From Aliishimia sp963922415 (GTDB lineage Bacteria > Pseudomonadota > Alphaproteobacteria > Rhodobacterales > Rhodobacteraceae): a stretch of 64,000 nt of DNA. Below the pieces are notes generated by a model. That model searched no databases and was not told the DNA's origin. It saw nothing but the letters and a program-made list of their open reading frames with translations. The stretch lies in the NCBI GenBank assembly GCA_963922415.1, contig CAWUIP010000006.1, positions 1-64,000 of the forward strand, in the 5' to 3' direction. The first letter of the stretch is position 1, and every line of letters begins with the position of its first letter. The translations under genes and the position numbers were made by a program. Shown piece by piece: positions 49,461 to 59,057 of the stretch.

Positions 49461-52400
49461 TCAATTTGGCTCGACTGCATCCGAGGCGACGGGTTCTGGC
49501 TCAAACTTGTCCCGCCACGATTTTACGGAAACGACGTCGAAGTAAATCGACAAAAGCGATGGGAAAACGAACACCACCAGCACCATTGACGCCAAAACGC
49601 CGAATGCAACGGACACCACAAGCGGAACAAGGTTCTGCATCTGTGGGCTGGTGTCGAACACAATGGGGAGCAGACCCACAAATGTGGTGGAACTGGACAG
49701 AAGGATCGGCCTGAATCGATCGCCAACCGCATTCACAGATGCACGAACATAGTCGCCGTCAGGCAAGTGACTTTGGAAGAAGGTCAAAAACAAAATTGCG
49801 TTGTTAACCACGATACCCGCCAGCGAAGCAAAGCCGATCAGACTTGGCATTGAGATGTCCATACCCAAAGCACCGTGCGCCAAAATCACACCGATAAGCG
49901 CAAACGGAATGGATATCATCACCACCACGGGCAGTGAATAGGACCGGAACTGAAACGCCAAAACCATGTAGACCCCAATGAGCCCAAGCCCCAAGAAGCG
50001 GACCAGTGAGGATTGGCTTTCTTGCTGCTCTTCGGTCGCGCCGCCAATTTTGACCTCAATATCTGGATATGCGGCGCTCAAGTTCGGGCCAAGCTCTGTC
50101 AGAACAAGCGCGGAAATGGCACTGGAGGTGGTCGCATCGCGGTCGATCTGGCCGGTAATTCGCGCCACCGCCAAACCGTTTTTCCGCGTCACAGTTGGGT
50201 AGCTGGCCATAACCTGCAAGTCTGCCACCGTCATCAGGTTCGTTTGCGCCCCGCCCGGCAACAGTATCGGAAACTGTTCCAACTCGGTCACCGAAGCAAC
50301 GGTGTCTGCAAGTTGCACGCGCACGGTCCGATCCGACGCCCCGAAGCGGAAAGCATCTGTCTCAGTGCCTTCAAAGGTTGTGCGCAACTGCTGTGACACT
50401 GACTGCGGCGTCAGCCCTGAAGAAAATCCAAATTCGTTGAGCGTGATCTGCATTTCTTCGCGACCGCCGTACAAGTCTTGGTTGGCTTCTGTGACGTCCG
50501 GGCGCGCCATGAGTTGACCGCTCAGCAAGGCTGCGGCTTCCTCAAGCTGCGCTAGGTCACGGCCCAAAAGTTCGACATCCAGATCAAGCCCACCAGGCCC
50601 TTGTTCAGACTGTACGAAGCTGATCTGCACAATATCCGCCAGCGGCCCCGAGGCGTCCCGCCAAGCGACCAAGATATCATCAGCTTTCGCATTGCGCTCG
50701 GCGCTGGTTAGGAGTTCAACCGTGATCGTCGCAGTGTGTGATCCATTGTCATTGGTATCCGCGTTTACGCCGAATTGGACCAGCACCTGCTCGACAAGGG
50801 GCGCGCCGCCATTGGTCCCAGGCGTGAATTCGGCATCGACAACCTCAAGGCCAGCCAACAGTTGTTCTACCGTCGCCTCGGTTCGGGCCCGGTTTATCCC
50901 TGACGTCAACGAAATGCGCGCCACGACCGTGTCGCCCTCCGAAGCGGGAAAGCCGATCACTTTGATTGTACCAGAGGTCACCAAAGCCACACAAAGCATG
51001 AAAACCGCCGTGATCGTCCCAAAGGTGAGATAGCGCACCTCGACGAGCGCAGCGGCTACCGGCATCACGACACGGGACTTGAGCCAGTCAAGCGCGCGCT
51101 CGGCAGGCCGCACGCGGTTGGACCCCTCGCCCGGGTTGCTCAAATGGTGCGGCAGGATCAAGAACCCCTCAACCAACGACAAAGCCAGGGTGATCAGCAA
51201 AACCATCGGAATGAACCGCAGGATCTGACCCAACTCGCCCGAGATAAACATCAACGGACCAAAGACGCAGGCCGTGGTAATGAACGACGACATAATGCCG
51301 GGCAGAACCTCTATCGTGCCCCGGGCGGCAGCCTCTAAAGGTGGCACCTTGCTGCGCCATTTTTGAATATTTTCCGCAATGACGATGCTATCGTCCATGA
51401 TCAGGCCCACCGCCATCAAAAGCGCGATGAGTGTGATCATGTTGATGGTGATGCCAAAGACCGACATCAAGAAAAGCCCGCCCAAAAAGGACACCGGCAG
51501 CGCGGCAGAGATCCATAACGCTTCACGCAAATTAAAGAAAAGCCACATGGTCGCGAACACCAAGACAAAGCCCATAACGGTGTTTTCGACGATGATCGTA
51601 ATCCTTTCATCGATGAGATCGGCGAGGTTGTTGAGAACCGTTATGTCGAAGGGGTCAGGATACTTGGCCAGTTCTTCTTGAATGAGCGCATCGACGTTTT
51701 TAAACACATCAATTGAGTCATCATTGGCGGATTTCGTGATCGTGATGATGGCGGTTTGCGCGCCGTCGATATAGCTTTGAATATTGCTGTCGCTGTCCTC
51801 CAACGTGACTTTTGCCAGGTCAGAAAGCCGCACCAAACCGCCCGCGGCATTGTCGATCACAATTAGATCTTCCAACTCGGCGATGGTCCGCGTGGCCCCA
51901 GAATAGCGTAGTGTCAGATTACCGGCCGAAAGCTCTGCGCTGCCCAAGGGTTGTCGCAGCGAGCGCGCTTCAATCGCATCCACAAGGTCTCTTGAAGACA
52001 CGCCATAACGGCGCAGCGCTTGCTGATCAAAACTGATGCGCAATTCGCGATCCGTCACGCCCGAGACGCCTGCCCCAGCCACACCTGGCAATGCCAGCAA
52101 GCGATCCGCCAAGGCGTCGGTATATTCGATCAGCGCGTCTTTATCCGACAGGCCAGATATAGCAATCAAGGCAACCAAATCGGTCGCTGCAGCAATTTCC
52201 ACGCGTTCGTTTTCGGCGTCTTCCGGAAAATCACTAATGCCAGACACAGCCGAAGAGATGTCGTTGAAGAAGGTGATGAGGTCGCCATTTTCTTCCAACT
52301 CGGCGGTCGCAATCGCTGTACCTTCGACCGACAGGCATTTGAAATCAGTCATTCCGACTGTGCCCGTCAAGGCATCCTCTAGCGGCGCACAAATCTCTTC

Positions 52401-52574
52401 GTCGACATCCAATGCAGAGGCGCCGGGATAGGGCACAGTGATGCTTACACTGTCGGCGGAAAACTCTGGAAAGGTTTCACGTTCAATGTTGCTCAGAACG
52501 GCGACACCGAGAGCGACAATAGCCACCATCAAAAGGTTGGCTGCGACGGGATGCCTGACAAAATAGCCAATCAT
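49461..52574 (-). CDS. RND-family efflux transporter, inner-membrane subunit
   Basis: This is a 1037-residue protein of the AcrB/MdtB length, starting MIGYFVRHPVAANLLMVAIV. Span 1 is followed by a large periplasmic loop, spans 2-6 (FVLVFATMWLFFNLREALWI; LIALLMAVGLIMDDSIVIAE with the proton-relay Asp pair in MDDSIV), a second periplasmic loop, and the repeat with FASLAGIVVNNAILFLTFFQ. It exports drugs, metabolites or metals using the proton gradient. It overlaps the membrane fusion protein gene by ATGA; no outer-membrane channel gene is present, so a TolC-like protein elsewhere is needed. The substrate is not predictable. Confidence 0.9.
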   Translation of the reverse strand: MIGYFVRHPVAANLLMVAIVALGVAVLSNIERETFPEFSADSVSITVPYPGASALDVDEEICAPLEDALTGTVGMTDFKCLSVEGTAIATAELEENGDLITFFNDISSAVSGISDFPEDAENERVEIAAATDLVALIAISGLSDKDALIEYTDALADRLLALPGVAGAGVSGVTDRELRISFDQQALRRYGVSSRDLVDAIEARSLRQPLGSAELSAGNLTLRYSGATRTIAELEDLIVIDNAAGGLVRLSDLAKVTLEDSDSNIQSYIDGAQTAIITITKSANDDSIDVFKNVDALIQEELAKYPDPFDITVLNNLADLIDERITIIVENTVMGFVLVFATMWLFFNLREALWISAALPVSFLGGLFLMSVFGITINMITLIALLMAVGLIMDDSIVIAENIQKWRSKVPPLEAAARGTIEVLPGIMSSFITTACVFGPLMFISGELGQILRFIPMVLLITLALSLVEGFLILPHHLSNPGEGSNRVRPAERALDWLKSRVVMPVAAALVEVRYLTFGTITAVFMLCVALVTSGTIKVIGFPASEGDTVVARISLTSGINRARTEATVEQLLAGLEVVDAEFTPGTNGGAPLVEQVLVQFGVNADTNDNGSHTATITVELLTSAERNAKADDILVAWRDASGPLADIVQISFVQSEQGPGGLDLDVELLGRDLAQLEEAAALLSGQLMARPDVTEANQDLYGGREEMQITLNEFGFSSGLTPQSVSQQLRTTFEGTETDAFRFGASDRTVRVQLADTVASVTELEQFPILLPGGAQTNLMTVADLQVMASYPTVTRKNGLAVARITGQIDRDATTSSAISALVLTELGPNLSAAYPDIEVKIGGATEEQQESQSSLVRFLGLGLIGVYMVLAFQFRSYSLPVVVMISIPFALIGVILAHGALGMDISMPSLIGFASLAGIVVNNAILFLTFFQSHLPDGDYVRASVNAVGDRFRPILLSSSTTFVGLLPIVFDTSPQMQNLVPLVVSVAFGVLASMVLVVFVFPSLLSIYFDVVSVKSWRDKFEPEPVASDAVEPN

Positions 52575-53911
52575 TGCTTTGGATCCGCCGCAAGGACAGT
52601 AAGCGGCATCCCAGAAATGGCGGGCCTTGGCGACGACATGAGCACGCGGTCACCGTCTTCTAGACCCTGCGCGATGACGACAGAGGCGCCAGTGACCATA
52701 ACAGGCATCACAGGCACGATCTGCAACGTGTCTTCGGGCGTTGCAGCGTAGACATATTGCAAACCGGCGTCGCCCTGACGCAACGCGGCACGTGGAATGG
52801 CAACGACGCTCTCTTGGGTGACAGTCTCCAAGACGACCGACACAAAGCTGTTGAACTCAAGCGGCGGACGATCTTCTTGTCTATTGACCACAAGCGGATC
52901 ATCCACGCGCACGACGACACCAAGCGTCCCGGTTTCACTGTCCATTGTGCCGCGCAAACGTTCAAGCTCTGCAGGATAGCGCACCGTCTGCTGTGCAAAT
53001 TGGACCTCGACAAAGGCTGACACGCCGCTTGCGTTCAGCAAGTTCATTACTTGCGTGACATCAATGTCGTTCGTCGCTGCAAACGCCGAGCCCAAAGCAG
53101 CCCCTGCGACCGAAGCGAAGTCGCGCGGCTGAAACGCGCCGTTGATTTCAGCGCTTGCGATCCCGTCGAGAGTGACGAGTTCGTTCCCCGAACGCACGAA
53201 TTGGCCCTTCTCTATCGCTTCCATAGACACGCGACCTCGATATGGCGCGACGATGACAGTGTTTTCCAGATTGCGCCGCGCCTCGGTCAGTTCGGCGTCT
53301 CGCACAGCCAGCGTTGCCTCTGCCGACGCGCGCTGTGCTGGGAAGAGCGCCAGCGTGTTGGTCAGAGAGACCACCGCGGTTTCCTGGTTCAAAAGCGTTT
53401 TTTGCGCCGTATCCAATGTCGCAGAACTCGTGGTGCCGCGCTGCGCCAGTTCCTGCGCGCGCTGATATTCAGCCTTTGCGACCTCATAGACGCGCTCTTC
53501 GATTTCGAGAGATGTCCGCGAATTCTCTTCTTGCCGTTCTAGTTCCAGCAGTGAAGCCTTCGCTGAGGCCAGGTTTGCTTCGGCTTTCGCCACCGCCAAC
53601 TCATAATCCTTCGGATCAATCTGGACCAAAAGCGCACCAGCTTCGACAACTGTTCCCAATGCAAGACCAGGAGCCGTTTCCACAACGCGCCCATCGACTT
53701 GGCTGACGGCCGACCACGACCGCACTGGTTCCACCCGGCCAAATCCGGTTGCCGTGACCAAAAGTGGCGCACGTTCGATCGTGATCGCGCGCACCGTCTG
53801 CGGCACGGGTTCTTGCGGCGTGCTTGGCACCTCTGCAGGCCTGTTAATCCACATATACCCCAACACACCCAAAACGAGTGGTGGCACGATCAGAAGCGGT
53901 CTTAGGTTCAT
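52571..53911 (-). CDS. RND efflux periplasmic adaptor (membrane fusion protein)
   Basis: This is a 446-residue adaptor anchored by an N-terminal span (LLIVPPLVLGVLGYMWI). The lipoyl-like halves are VSQVDGRVVETAPGLALGTV and NTVIVAPYRGRVSMEAIEKG. They flank a long helical hairpin (about residues 115-210, AKAEANLASAKASLLELERQ onwards). A beta-barrel and membrane-proximal domain follow (VAIPRAALRQGDAG). It bridges the RND pump to the outer-membrane channel. It is the first gene of the two-gene operon. The 237-bp gap upstream, towards hemN, includes a TTGACA on the reverse strand near 54018 but no clear -10. Confidence 0.88.
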   Translation of the reverse strand: MNLRPLLIVPPLVLGVLGYMWINRPAEVPSTPQEPVPQTVRAITIERAPLLVTATGFGRVEPVRSWSAVSQVDGRVVETAPGLALGTVVEAGALLVQIDPKDYELAVAKAEANLASAKASLLELERQEENSRTSLEIEERVYEVAKAEYQRAQELAQRGTTSSATLDTAQKTLLNQETAVVSLTNTLALFPAQRASAEATLAVRDAELTEARRNLENTVIVAPYRGRVSMEAIEKGQFVRSGNELVTLDGIASAEINGAFQPRDFASVAGAALGSAFAATNDIDVTQVMNLLNASGVSAFVEVQFAQQTVRYPAELERLRGTMDSETGTLGVVVRVDDPLVVNRQEDRPPLEFNSFVSVVLETVTQESVVAIPRAALRQGDAGLQYVYAATPEDTLQIVPVMPVMVTGASVVIAQGLEDGDRVLMSSPRPAISGMPLTVLAADPKQ

Positions 53912-54148
53912 CTACGGCCCTCCGGCGCAAAGCTGTCTCGCTCAAACATGGCGCAGGGGCGTCTGCGGATGTAGAACTGGTGCGAACTTGCCCCTATGCG
54001 TCGCTGCAACGTGCCGTGGCTGTCAATCCTTAGAGATCGCAAGTCATCGGAAATTGGCAACGCGCTGCAGATTTGTTCACGGTGCGACATACAACCGATA
54101 GCATCGCAGTTTCCGGCGCAGCGTGTGTCTTTCGGTGGAACGGGTCGC

Positions 54149-55498
54149 TCAAACGGCCAGGCTGTGGGTGTCCGCCTGCCGATGGGTTCGGTCAAGATGA
54201 GCCGCGATAAGGCGCGCCATCGGCATGTATCCTGGACGCAGCCTTAGCTCCTTTTCAGTGACCAAAACGGCATCCAAAAAGTGTGATCGCACGTCGTCAA
54301 TGATCGTCTCGACATCTGAACCTTGTCCGGCCGCGATGGCCTGGCGCCGCACCGCGCCGTCACACATTAACCCGTTGATAACACGTCGAATAAAGCGATC
54401 CTCATCCGTCAGCGCGATCCCTTTGCAAGCTGCCAAACCGCCCGTTTCGACCCGACTATGATAAGCCGATGTGGCTACCGCGTTTTGCAAGTAACCCTGC
54501 GGGAAGTGGGAGATTGCCGATGCGCCGAGACCAATTAGAGTGTCGCATGGGTCATCTGTGTAGCCCTGAAAGTTGCGCGTCATACGGCGCGCTGAGGCCG
54601 CCACTGTTAAGCTGTCATGCGGCAGAGCGAAGTGATCGATGCCCAACGGAACATATCCAAAGAGTTTCAGGCGGTTATGTGCCAACTGACTGAGTGCAAA
54701 TCGTTGTTCGGCGCCAGGAAGCGCTCGATCGGGGATCATCACCTGACGTTTTGAGACATGCGGTACATGCGCGTATCCGTAAAGCGCGAGCCGATCGGGT
54801 TGCAGCGATACGACGTGATCCAAGGTCGTGGTCAAGCTCTCCTGTGTTTGAAAAGGCAGACCATACAGGAAATCAATGTTCAAACTCCGCACACCGTAGG
54901 TGCGCAATGTATCGACAACGCGCTGCGTTACATCAAAGCCCTGCACGCGGCCAATCGCCTCTTGAACAGAGGGGTCAAAGTCTTGCACCCCAATGCTGGC
55001 ACGGGTCATGTTGAATGCCGCCAAGACGCGCAACACGTCTTCGGCGGCTTCGGTGGGATCAATCTCAACCGAGAATTCAAAACCATCTGAGGGCGAGAAG
55101 CGCTCGTAAATTCGGGTCAATAGCCGCGTCATGAGGTCAGCGCTAAGCAAAGTCGGCGTGCCACCACCGAGATGAAGGCGCAGCATGGGTTGGCCATTGG
55201 CACTTAAGTGTTCGGCGACCGCGTCAATCTCTTGCAGTAACACGTTGACGTAGGTTTCGACCGGCCCAAGTGTTTTGGTCCCTTGGGTGCGGCACGCACA
55301 AAACCAGCACAGCCGCCGACAAAACGGAATATGAATGTAAAGTGAGATAGGCTTGCCCTTGGGAACCGCATCAAGCCAGGGTATCTGATAGACCGTTCCG
55401 ACGCCCGCCATGAAACGATTGGCTGGCGGATAACTGGTGTAGCGCGGGACTTTGGCATCAAAAAGCCCGTACTGTCGGAGGGTGGCGACTTTGTCCAT
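54149..55498 (-). CDS. hemN: Oxygen-independent coproporphyrinogen III oxidase
   Basis: This is a 449-residue radical-SAM enzyme. The iron-sulphur motif is CRRLCWFC (Cys60, Cys64, Cys67), followed by the LHLGGGTPTLL loop and the SVEIDPTEA and SLNIDFLYGLPFQT segments of HemN. It converts coproporphyrinogen III to protoporphyrinogen IX without oxygen, feeding haem and bacteriochlorophyll under low oxygen. It is divergent from fnrL, with an FNR box 36-49 bp before its ATG. No ribosome site is visible, and FNR-dependent start positioning would place transcription at about the ATG, suggesting a leaderless message. The length agrees with the family. Confidence 0.93.
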   Translation of the reverse strand: MDKVATLRQYGLFDAKVPRYTSYPPANRFMAGVGTVYQIPWLDAVPKGKPISLYIHIPFCRRLCWFCACRTQGTKTLGPVETYVNVLLQEIDAVAEHLSANGQPMLRLHLGGGTPTLLSADLMTRLLTRIYERFSPSDGFEFSVEIDPTEAAEDVLRVLAAFNMTRASIGVQDFDPSVQEAIGRVQGFDVTQRVVDTLRTYGVRSLNIDFLYGLPFQTQESLTTTLDHVVSLQPDRLALYGYAHVPHVSKRQVMIPDRALPGAEQRFALSQLAHNRLKLFGYVPLGIDHFALPHDSLTVAASARRMTRNFQGYTDDPCDTLIGLGASAISHFPQGYLQNAVATSAYHSRVETGGLAACKGIALTDEDRFIRRVINGLMCDGAVRRQAIAAGQGSDVETIIDDVRSHFLDAVLVTEKELRLRPGYMPMARLIAAHLDRTHRQADTHSLAV

Positions 55499-55533
55499 GA
55501 TTTGTTAGGTAGAGAGCATCGTGCGCGCAAACT

Positions 55534-55547
55534 TTGATACAGATCAA
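55534..55547. promoter_or_regulatory. FNR box between hemN and fnrL
   Basis: TTGATACAGATCAA matches the TTGAT-N4-ATCAA consensus exactly. It is well placed to activate hemN. It lies only 5 bp before the fnrL start codon, where binding would more likely repress fnrL. Confidence 0.88.
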
Positions 55548-55552
55548 ACCCG

Positions 55553-56281
55553 ATGAACTTTGTTTTTAACGAACGAGATGGCTGCGGCAGTTGCCCTATA
55601 CGCCACCGGGCGATTTGCGCCCGCTGCGATGATGATGAATTGGGTTTGCTGGAAACAATGAAGTCCTACGCCACGTTCGAGGCGGGCCAACCTATCGTTT
55701 GGCGCAGTGATGGATTGACCCATTTCTCATCGGTTGTATCCGGCATCGCCTCCCTCTCTAGGACGCTGGAAGATGGGCGCACACAGATGGTCGGACTTTT
55801 GTTGCCTTCAGATTTCATCGGACGCCCCGGACGCAAGATGGTCGATTTCGACGTGACCGCTGTCACGGATGTCACCTTGTGCCGGTTTGAGCGTGTGCCA
55901 TTCGAAAAATTGGTGGCCGACGTTCCGCATATCTCGCAGCGCATGATGGAGATGGCTTTGGACGAGCTTAACGCCGCGCGCGAATGGATGGTGCTGCTGG
56001 GGCGGAAAACGGCGCGCGAAAAGATTGCAACGTTCATCGAAATGGTGATCCGCCGCGACACGACACCGCTGCACCAACATGGTAACCATACGCTGCCGCT
56101 CACGCGCGAAGAGATTGCGAATTTCCTAGGCCTCACACTCGAGACCGTGAGCCGGCAATTGTCCGCAATGAAGAAAGACGGGATACTGTCTTTCCACGAC
56201 CGACGCAGCTTTTCGATTCTTGATTTAGAAGCGCTTCATCTCGCGACCGGCGATGATGCCGACGGCGGATTGATCATCTAA
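55553..56281 (+). CDS. fnrL: FNR-type oxygen-sensing regulator FnrL
   Basis: This is a 242-residue Crp/Fnr protein. The N-terminal cysteines in GCGSCPIRHRAICARC (Cys11, 14, 22, 25) and Cys110 (DVTLCRFE) supply the ligands for the oxygen-labile 4Fe-4S cluster. A cyclic-nucleotide-like barrel spans 35-125, a dimer helix follows, and the helix-turn-helix is TREEIANFLGLTLETVSRQL (about 184-203) with the E-x-x-S-R recognition pattern. It activates genes for low-oxygen life, here hemN, ccoNOQP and ccoGHIS, all with FNR boxes. In relatives it also affects puc expression, relevant to pucB in this window. Confidence 0.93.
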   Translation: MNFVFNERDGCGSCPIRHRAICARCDDDELGLLETMKSYATFEAGQPIVWRSDGLTHFSSVVSGIASLSRTLEDGRTQMVGLLLPSDFIGRPGRKMVDFDVTAVTDVTLCRFERVPFEKLVADVPHISQRMMEMALDELNAAREWMVLLGRKTAREKIATFIEMVIRRDTTPLHQHGNHTLPLTREEIANFLGLTLETVSRQLSAMKKDGILSFHDRRSFSILDLEALHLATGDDADGGLII

Positions 56282-56376
56282 CCGGTCTCTGAGCAGCATA
56301 GCCTGAGTTGCCTTCTGTCGGCGCCGTCGCCCGAGACAGCACTTTCCCTGAAATGCCGTAACTGTCGCACACGAAC

Positions 56377-56390
56377 TTGACTTGGATCAA
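56377..56390 (+). promoter_or_regulatory. FNR box upstream of ccoN
   Basis: TTGACTTGGATCAA differs from TTGAT-N4-ATCAA at one base. Its centre is 41-42 bp before a start point predicted near 56425, with TTTAGG as a -10-like hexamer at 56411-56416. This is the class II activation geometry. Confidence 0.82.
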
Positions 56391-56478
56391 AGTGCGCCGC
56401 GTCGGCTGCATTTAGGCCTGACCCAAATATCGGGGATCGCATCGTACGATTCTCGGCCAATTCGGAAAGGGTCAAGCC

Positions 56479-58086
56479 ATGGAAGCCGCAAAACTCGGCG
56501 CACTGGGGATATTAGCACTGATTGCTGCCTATGCAGCCGATCAAGGGAATGATCTGGCCTTTCGTGTCCATGGATTGCTGATCCTGATCATCGCATCGGG
56601 TCTCTTCTTGTGGAACTTGCGAAAGGTCGGGGAGCCTGCGACCGTCTCGGTAGACACCAGCACATATCAAGACGACGTGGTGCGCGCAGGGGTGATCGCG
56701 ACGGCCTTTTGGGGGATCGCAGGCCTCCTGGTCGGCGTGATCATCGCGCTGCAACTGACCTTTCCGAGCCTTAATGTCGAATGGGCACAACCCTATGGCA
56801 ACTTTGGACGGTTGCGGCCGTTGCATACGTCGGCAGTCATCTTCGCTTTCGGCGGGAACGCACTCATTGCCTCCTCAATCTACATTGTGCAACGCACCAG
56901 TCGAACGCGCCTGTTCGGCGGGAACCTCGTATGGTTCGTCTTTTGGGGCTATCAGCTTTTTATCGTGTTGGCGGCCACCGGCTACCTCTTGGGCGCAACA
57001 CAGTCCAAAGAATACGCCGAGCCAGAATGGTATATTGATATCTGGCTCACCATCGTCTGGGTGTGCTACCTAATTGTTTTTCTTGGCACAATTCTCAACC
57101 GGAAAGAGCGCCATATCTACGTTGCCAACTGGTTCTTTCTGGCTTTCATCATCACAGTCGCCATGCTGCACGTCGTCAATAACTTGGCCGTCCCCGTCAG
57201 CATCTGGGGCTCAAAGTCTGTGCAGCTCTTTGGCGGTGTCCAAGATGCCATGACCCAGTGGTGGTACGGCCACAACGCTGTCGGTTTCTTCCTAACCGCA
57301 GGTTTCTTGGGCATGATGTACTACTACGTCCCCAAGCAAGCCAACCGACCGGTCTACAGCTACAAGCTGTCGATCGTGCACTTCTGGGCGCTTATCTTCC
57401 TCTACATTTGGGCCGGGCCCCACCATCTGCACTACACCGCTTTGCCCGATTGGGCCTCGACCTTGGGCATGGTCTTCTCGGTCGTGCTGTGGATGCCCAG
57501 TTGGGCCGGAATGATGAACGGGCTGATGACGCTGAATGGCGCATGGGACAAGATACGCACTGACCCAATCATCCGCTTCCTCGTCGCGTCGCTCGCGTTT
57601 TACGGCATGTCGACCTTTGAGGGCCCGATGATGTCTATCCGGGCGGTCAACGCGCTTAGCCACTATACCGACTGGACGGTGGGGCACGTGCATTCCGGTG
57701 CACTTGGATGGAACGGCATGATCATCTTCGCCATGATCTATTTCCTGACACCGCGCCTCTGGAACCGGGGTGCAATGTACTCAACCGCCGCAATGAACTG
57801 GCACTTCTGGCTCGCGATGATTGGGATCGTCTTCTACGCCGCCTCGATGTGGGTCAGCGGCATCATGGAAGGCCTCATGTGGCGTGAGGTCGATGATCAA
57901 GGCTTCCTTGTGAACAGCTTTGCAGACACCGTTTCGGCCAAGTTTCCAATGTATCTAGCGCGGTCTTTGGGCGGGGTCCTTTACCTAGGTGGTGCTGGAT
58001 TGATGTGTTGGAACATGTGGATGACCATTCGCGGACACAGCCCTGTTGAGCAACCCGTCTCTCAAATCACTATTCCCGCAGAGTAA
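56479..58086 (+). CDS. ccoN: cbb3-type cytochrome c oxidase subunit I
   Basis: This is a 535-residue haem-copper oxidase subunit with about 12 spans. The copper B and haem ligands are visible: WWYGHNAVGFFLTAGF (His and the cross-linked Tyr region), WAGPHHLHYTALPDW (His pair) and LSHYTDWTVGHVHSGALGWN (haem ligands). It reduces oxygen to water with high affinity and pumps protons in the cytoplasmic membrane. GAAAGG precedes the ATG at 56479. It is the first gene of ccoNOQP, 197 bp after fnrL, with its own FNR box. Confidence 0.96.
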   Translation: MEAAKLGALGILALIAAYAADQGNDLAFRVHGLLILIIASGLFLWNLRKVGEPATVSVDTSTYQDDVVRAGVIATAFWGIAGLLVGVIIALQLTFPSLNVEWAQPYGNFGRLRPLHTSAVIFAFGGNALIASSIYIVQRTSRTRLFGGNLVWFVFWGYQLFIVLAATGYLLGATQSKEYAEPEWYIDIWLTIVWVCYLIVFLGTILNRKERHIYVANWFFLAFIITVAMLHVVNNLAVPVSIWGSKSVQLFGGVQDAMTQWWYGHNAVGFFLTAGFLGMMYYYVPKQANRPVYSYKLSIVHFWALIFLYIWAGPHHLHYTALPDWASTLGMVFSVVLWMPSWAGMMNGLMTLNGAWDKIRTDPIIRFLVASLAFYGMSTFEGPMMSIRAVNALSHYTDWTVGHVHSGALGWNGMIIFAMIYFLTPRLWNRGAMYSTAAMNWHFWLAMIGIVFYAASMWVSGIMEGLMWREVDDQGFLVNSFADTVSAKFPMYLARSLGGVLYLGGAGLMCWNMWMTIRGHSPVEQPVSQITIPAE

Positions 58087-58098
58087 GGAGCAAGTCCC

Positions 58099-58824
58099 AT
58101 GGCGCTTATCGACAAACACGTCATCCTTGAACGGAGCCCAACGCTTCTGCTCACCTTTTCGCTGGCAGTCGTGACCATAGGCGGGATCGTAGAAATTGCC
58201 CCCCTCTTCTGGCTGGAAAACACGATCGAAGAGGTGGACGGGATGCGCCCATACAGCCCACTCGAACTGGCGGGGCGCGAGGTGTACCTACGCGAGGGGT
58301 GCTATGTCTGCCACAGTCAGATGATCCGCCCGATGCGCGACGAAGTCGAACGATACGGCCATTATTCATTGGCCGCCGAAAGCATGTACGACCATCCATT
58401 TCAGTGGGGCTCCAAGCGCACCGGGCCGGATTTGGCGCGTGTCGGCGGCCGGTATTCGGATGATTGGCACTTGGCCCATCTGATCGACCCGCAATCCGTG
58501 GTGCCCGAGAGCATTATGCCGAAATACGGGTTCCTCTTGAACGCCTCCCTGGATGGAGAGGACATCGAAGACTTGATGCGCACACACCGGGTGGTTGGGG
58601 TGCCCTATACAGACATTCAGATTGAGACGGCTTACTCCGATTTCCGGGACCAGGCTGACCCGGACGCCGATTGGGACGATCTCTTAGAACGTTATCCAGG
58701 CGCGGCAGTCGGCAACTTCGATGGTCAGCCCGCGCTCACCGAAATGGATGCGTTGATTGCTTACATGCAGATGCTAGGCACTTTGGTCGATTTTTCGACC
58801 TTCGTACCAGCAGCCAGTCGTTAG
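58099..58824 (+). CDS. ccoO: cbb3-type oxidase subunit II (monohaem cytochrome c)
   Basis: This is a 241-residue membrane-anchored cytochrome c. One N-terminal span (LLLTFSLAVVTIGGIVEIAP) is followed by REGCYVCHSQMIRPMRDEVE with the haem c motif (Cys68, Cys71, His72). The distal ligand lies in the MPKYGFL region. The highly conserved FQWGSKRTGPDLARVGGRYS is typical of CcoO. AAGGAG stands 8 bases before the start, and the gap to ccoN is 12 bp. It passes electrons from CcoP to CcoN. Confidence 0.96.
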   Translation: MALIDKHVILERSPTLLLTFSLAVVTIGGIVEIAPLFWLENTIEEVDGMRPYSPLELAGREVYLREGCYVCHSQMIRPMRDEVERYGHYSLAAESMYDHPFQWGSKRTGPDLARVGGRYSDDWHLAHLIDPQSVVPESIMPKYGFLLNASLDGEDIEDLMRTHRVVGVPYTDIQIETAYSDFRDQADPDADWDDLLERYPGAAVGNFDGQPALTEMDALIAYMQMLGTLVDFSTFVPAASR

Positions 58825-58835
58825 GAGGATCCGAA

Positions 58836-59057
58836 ATGCAGACCTACACCCTTCTACGAGAATTTGCCGACAGTTGGTTTCTCATCGCCATGTTCTGTTT
58901 CTTTATTGGAACGTGTCTCTACGCCTTCTGGCCCGGACTGCGCGCATCACGCGACGCAGCAGCCCAAATCCCGCTCAGGGACGAACCCACCGCTTGCACC
59001 AACGACTGTGCCAACTGCGCCTGTAAATCGATCCTAAAGGAGCTTGAAGATGGCTGA
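58836..59057 (+). CDS. ccoQ: cbb3-type oxidase subunit CcoQ with Cys-rich tail
   Basis: This is a 73-residue protein with one span (SWFLIAMFCFFIGTCLYAFW), as usual for CcoQ, which stabilises the oxidase. Unusually its C-terminus ends CTNDCANCACKSILKELEDG with four cysteines in a C-x3-C-x2-C-x-C arrangement, together with Cys22 and Cys28 in the span. Such a tail could bind a metal. TAGGAGG lies upstream of the ATG at 58836. The 3' end overlaps the ccoP start by 8 bp. Confidence 0.88.
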   Translation: MQTYTLLREFADSWFLIAMFCFFIGTCLYAFWPGLRASRDAAAQIPLRDEPTACTNDCANCACKSILKELEDG

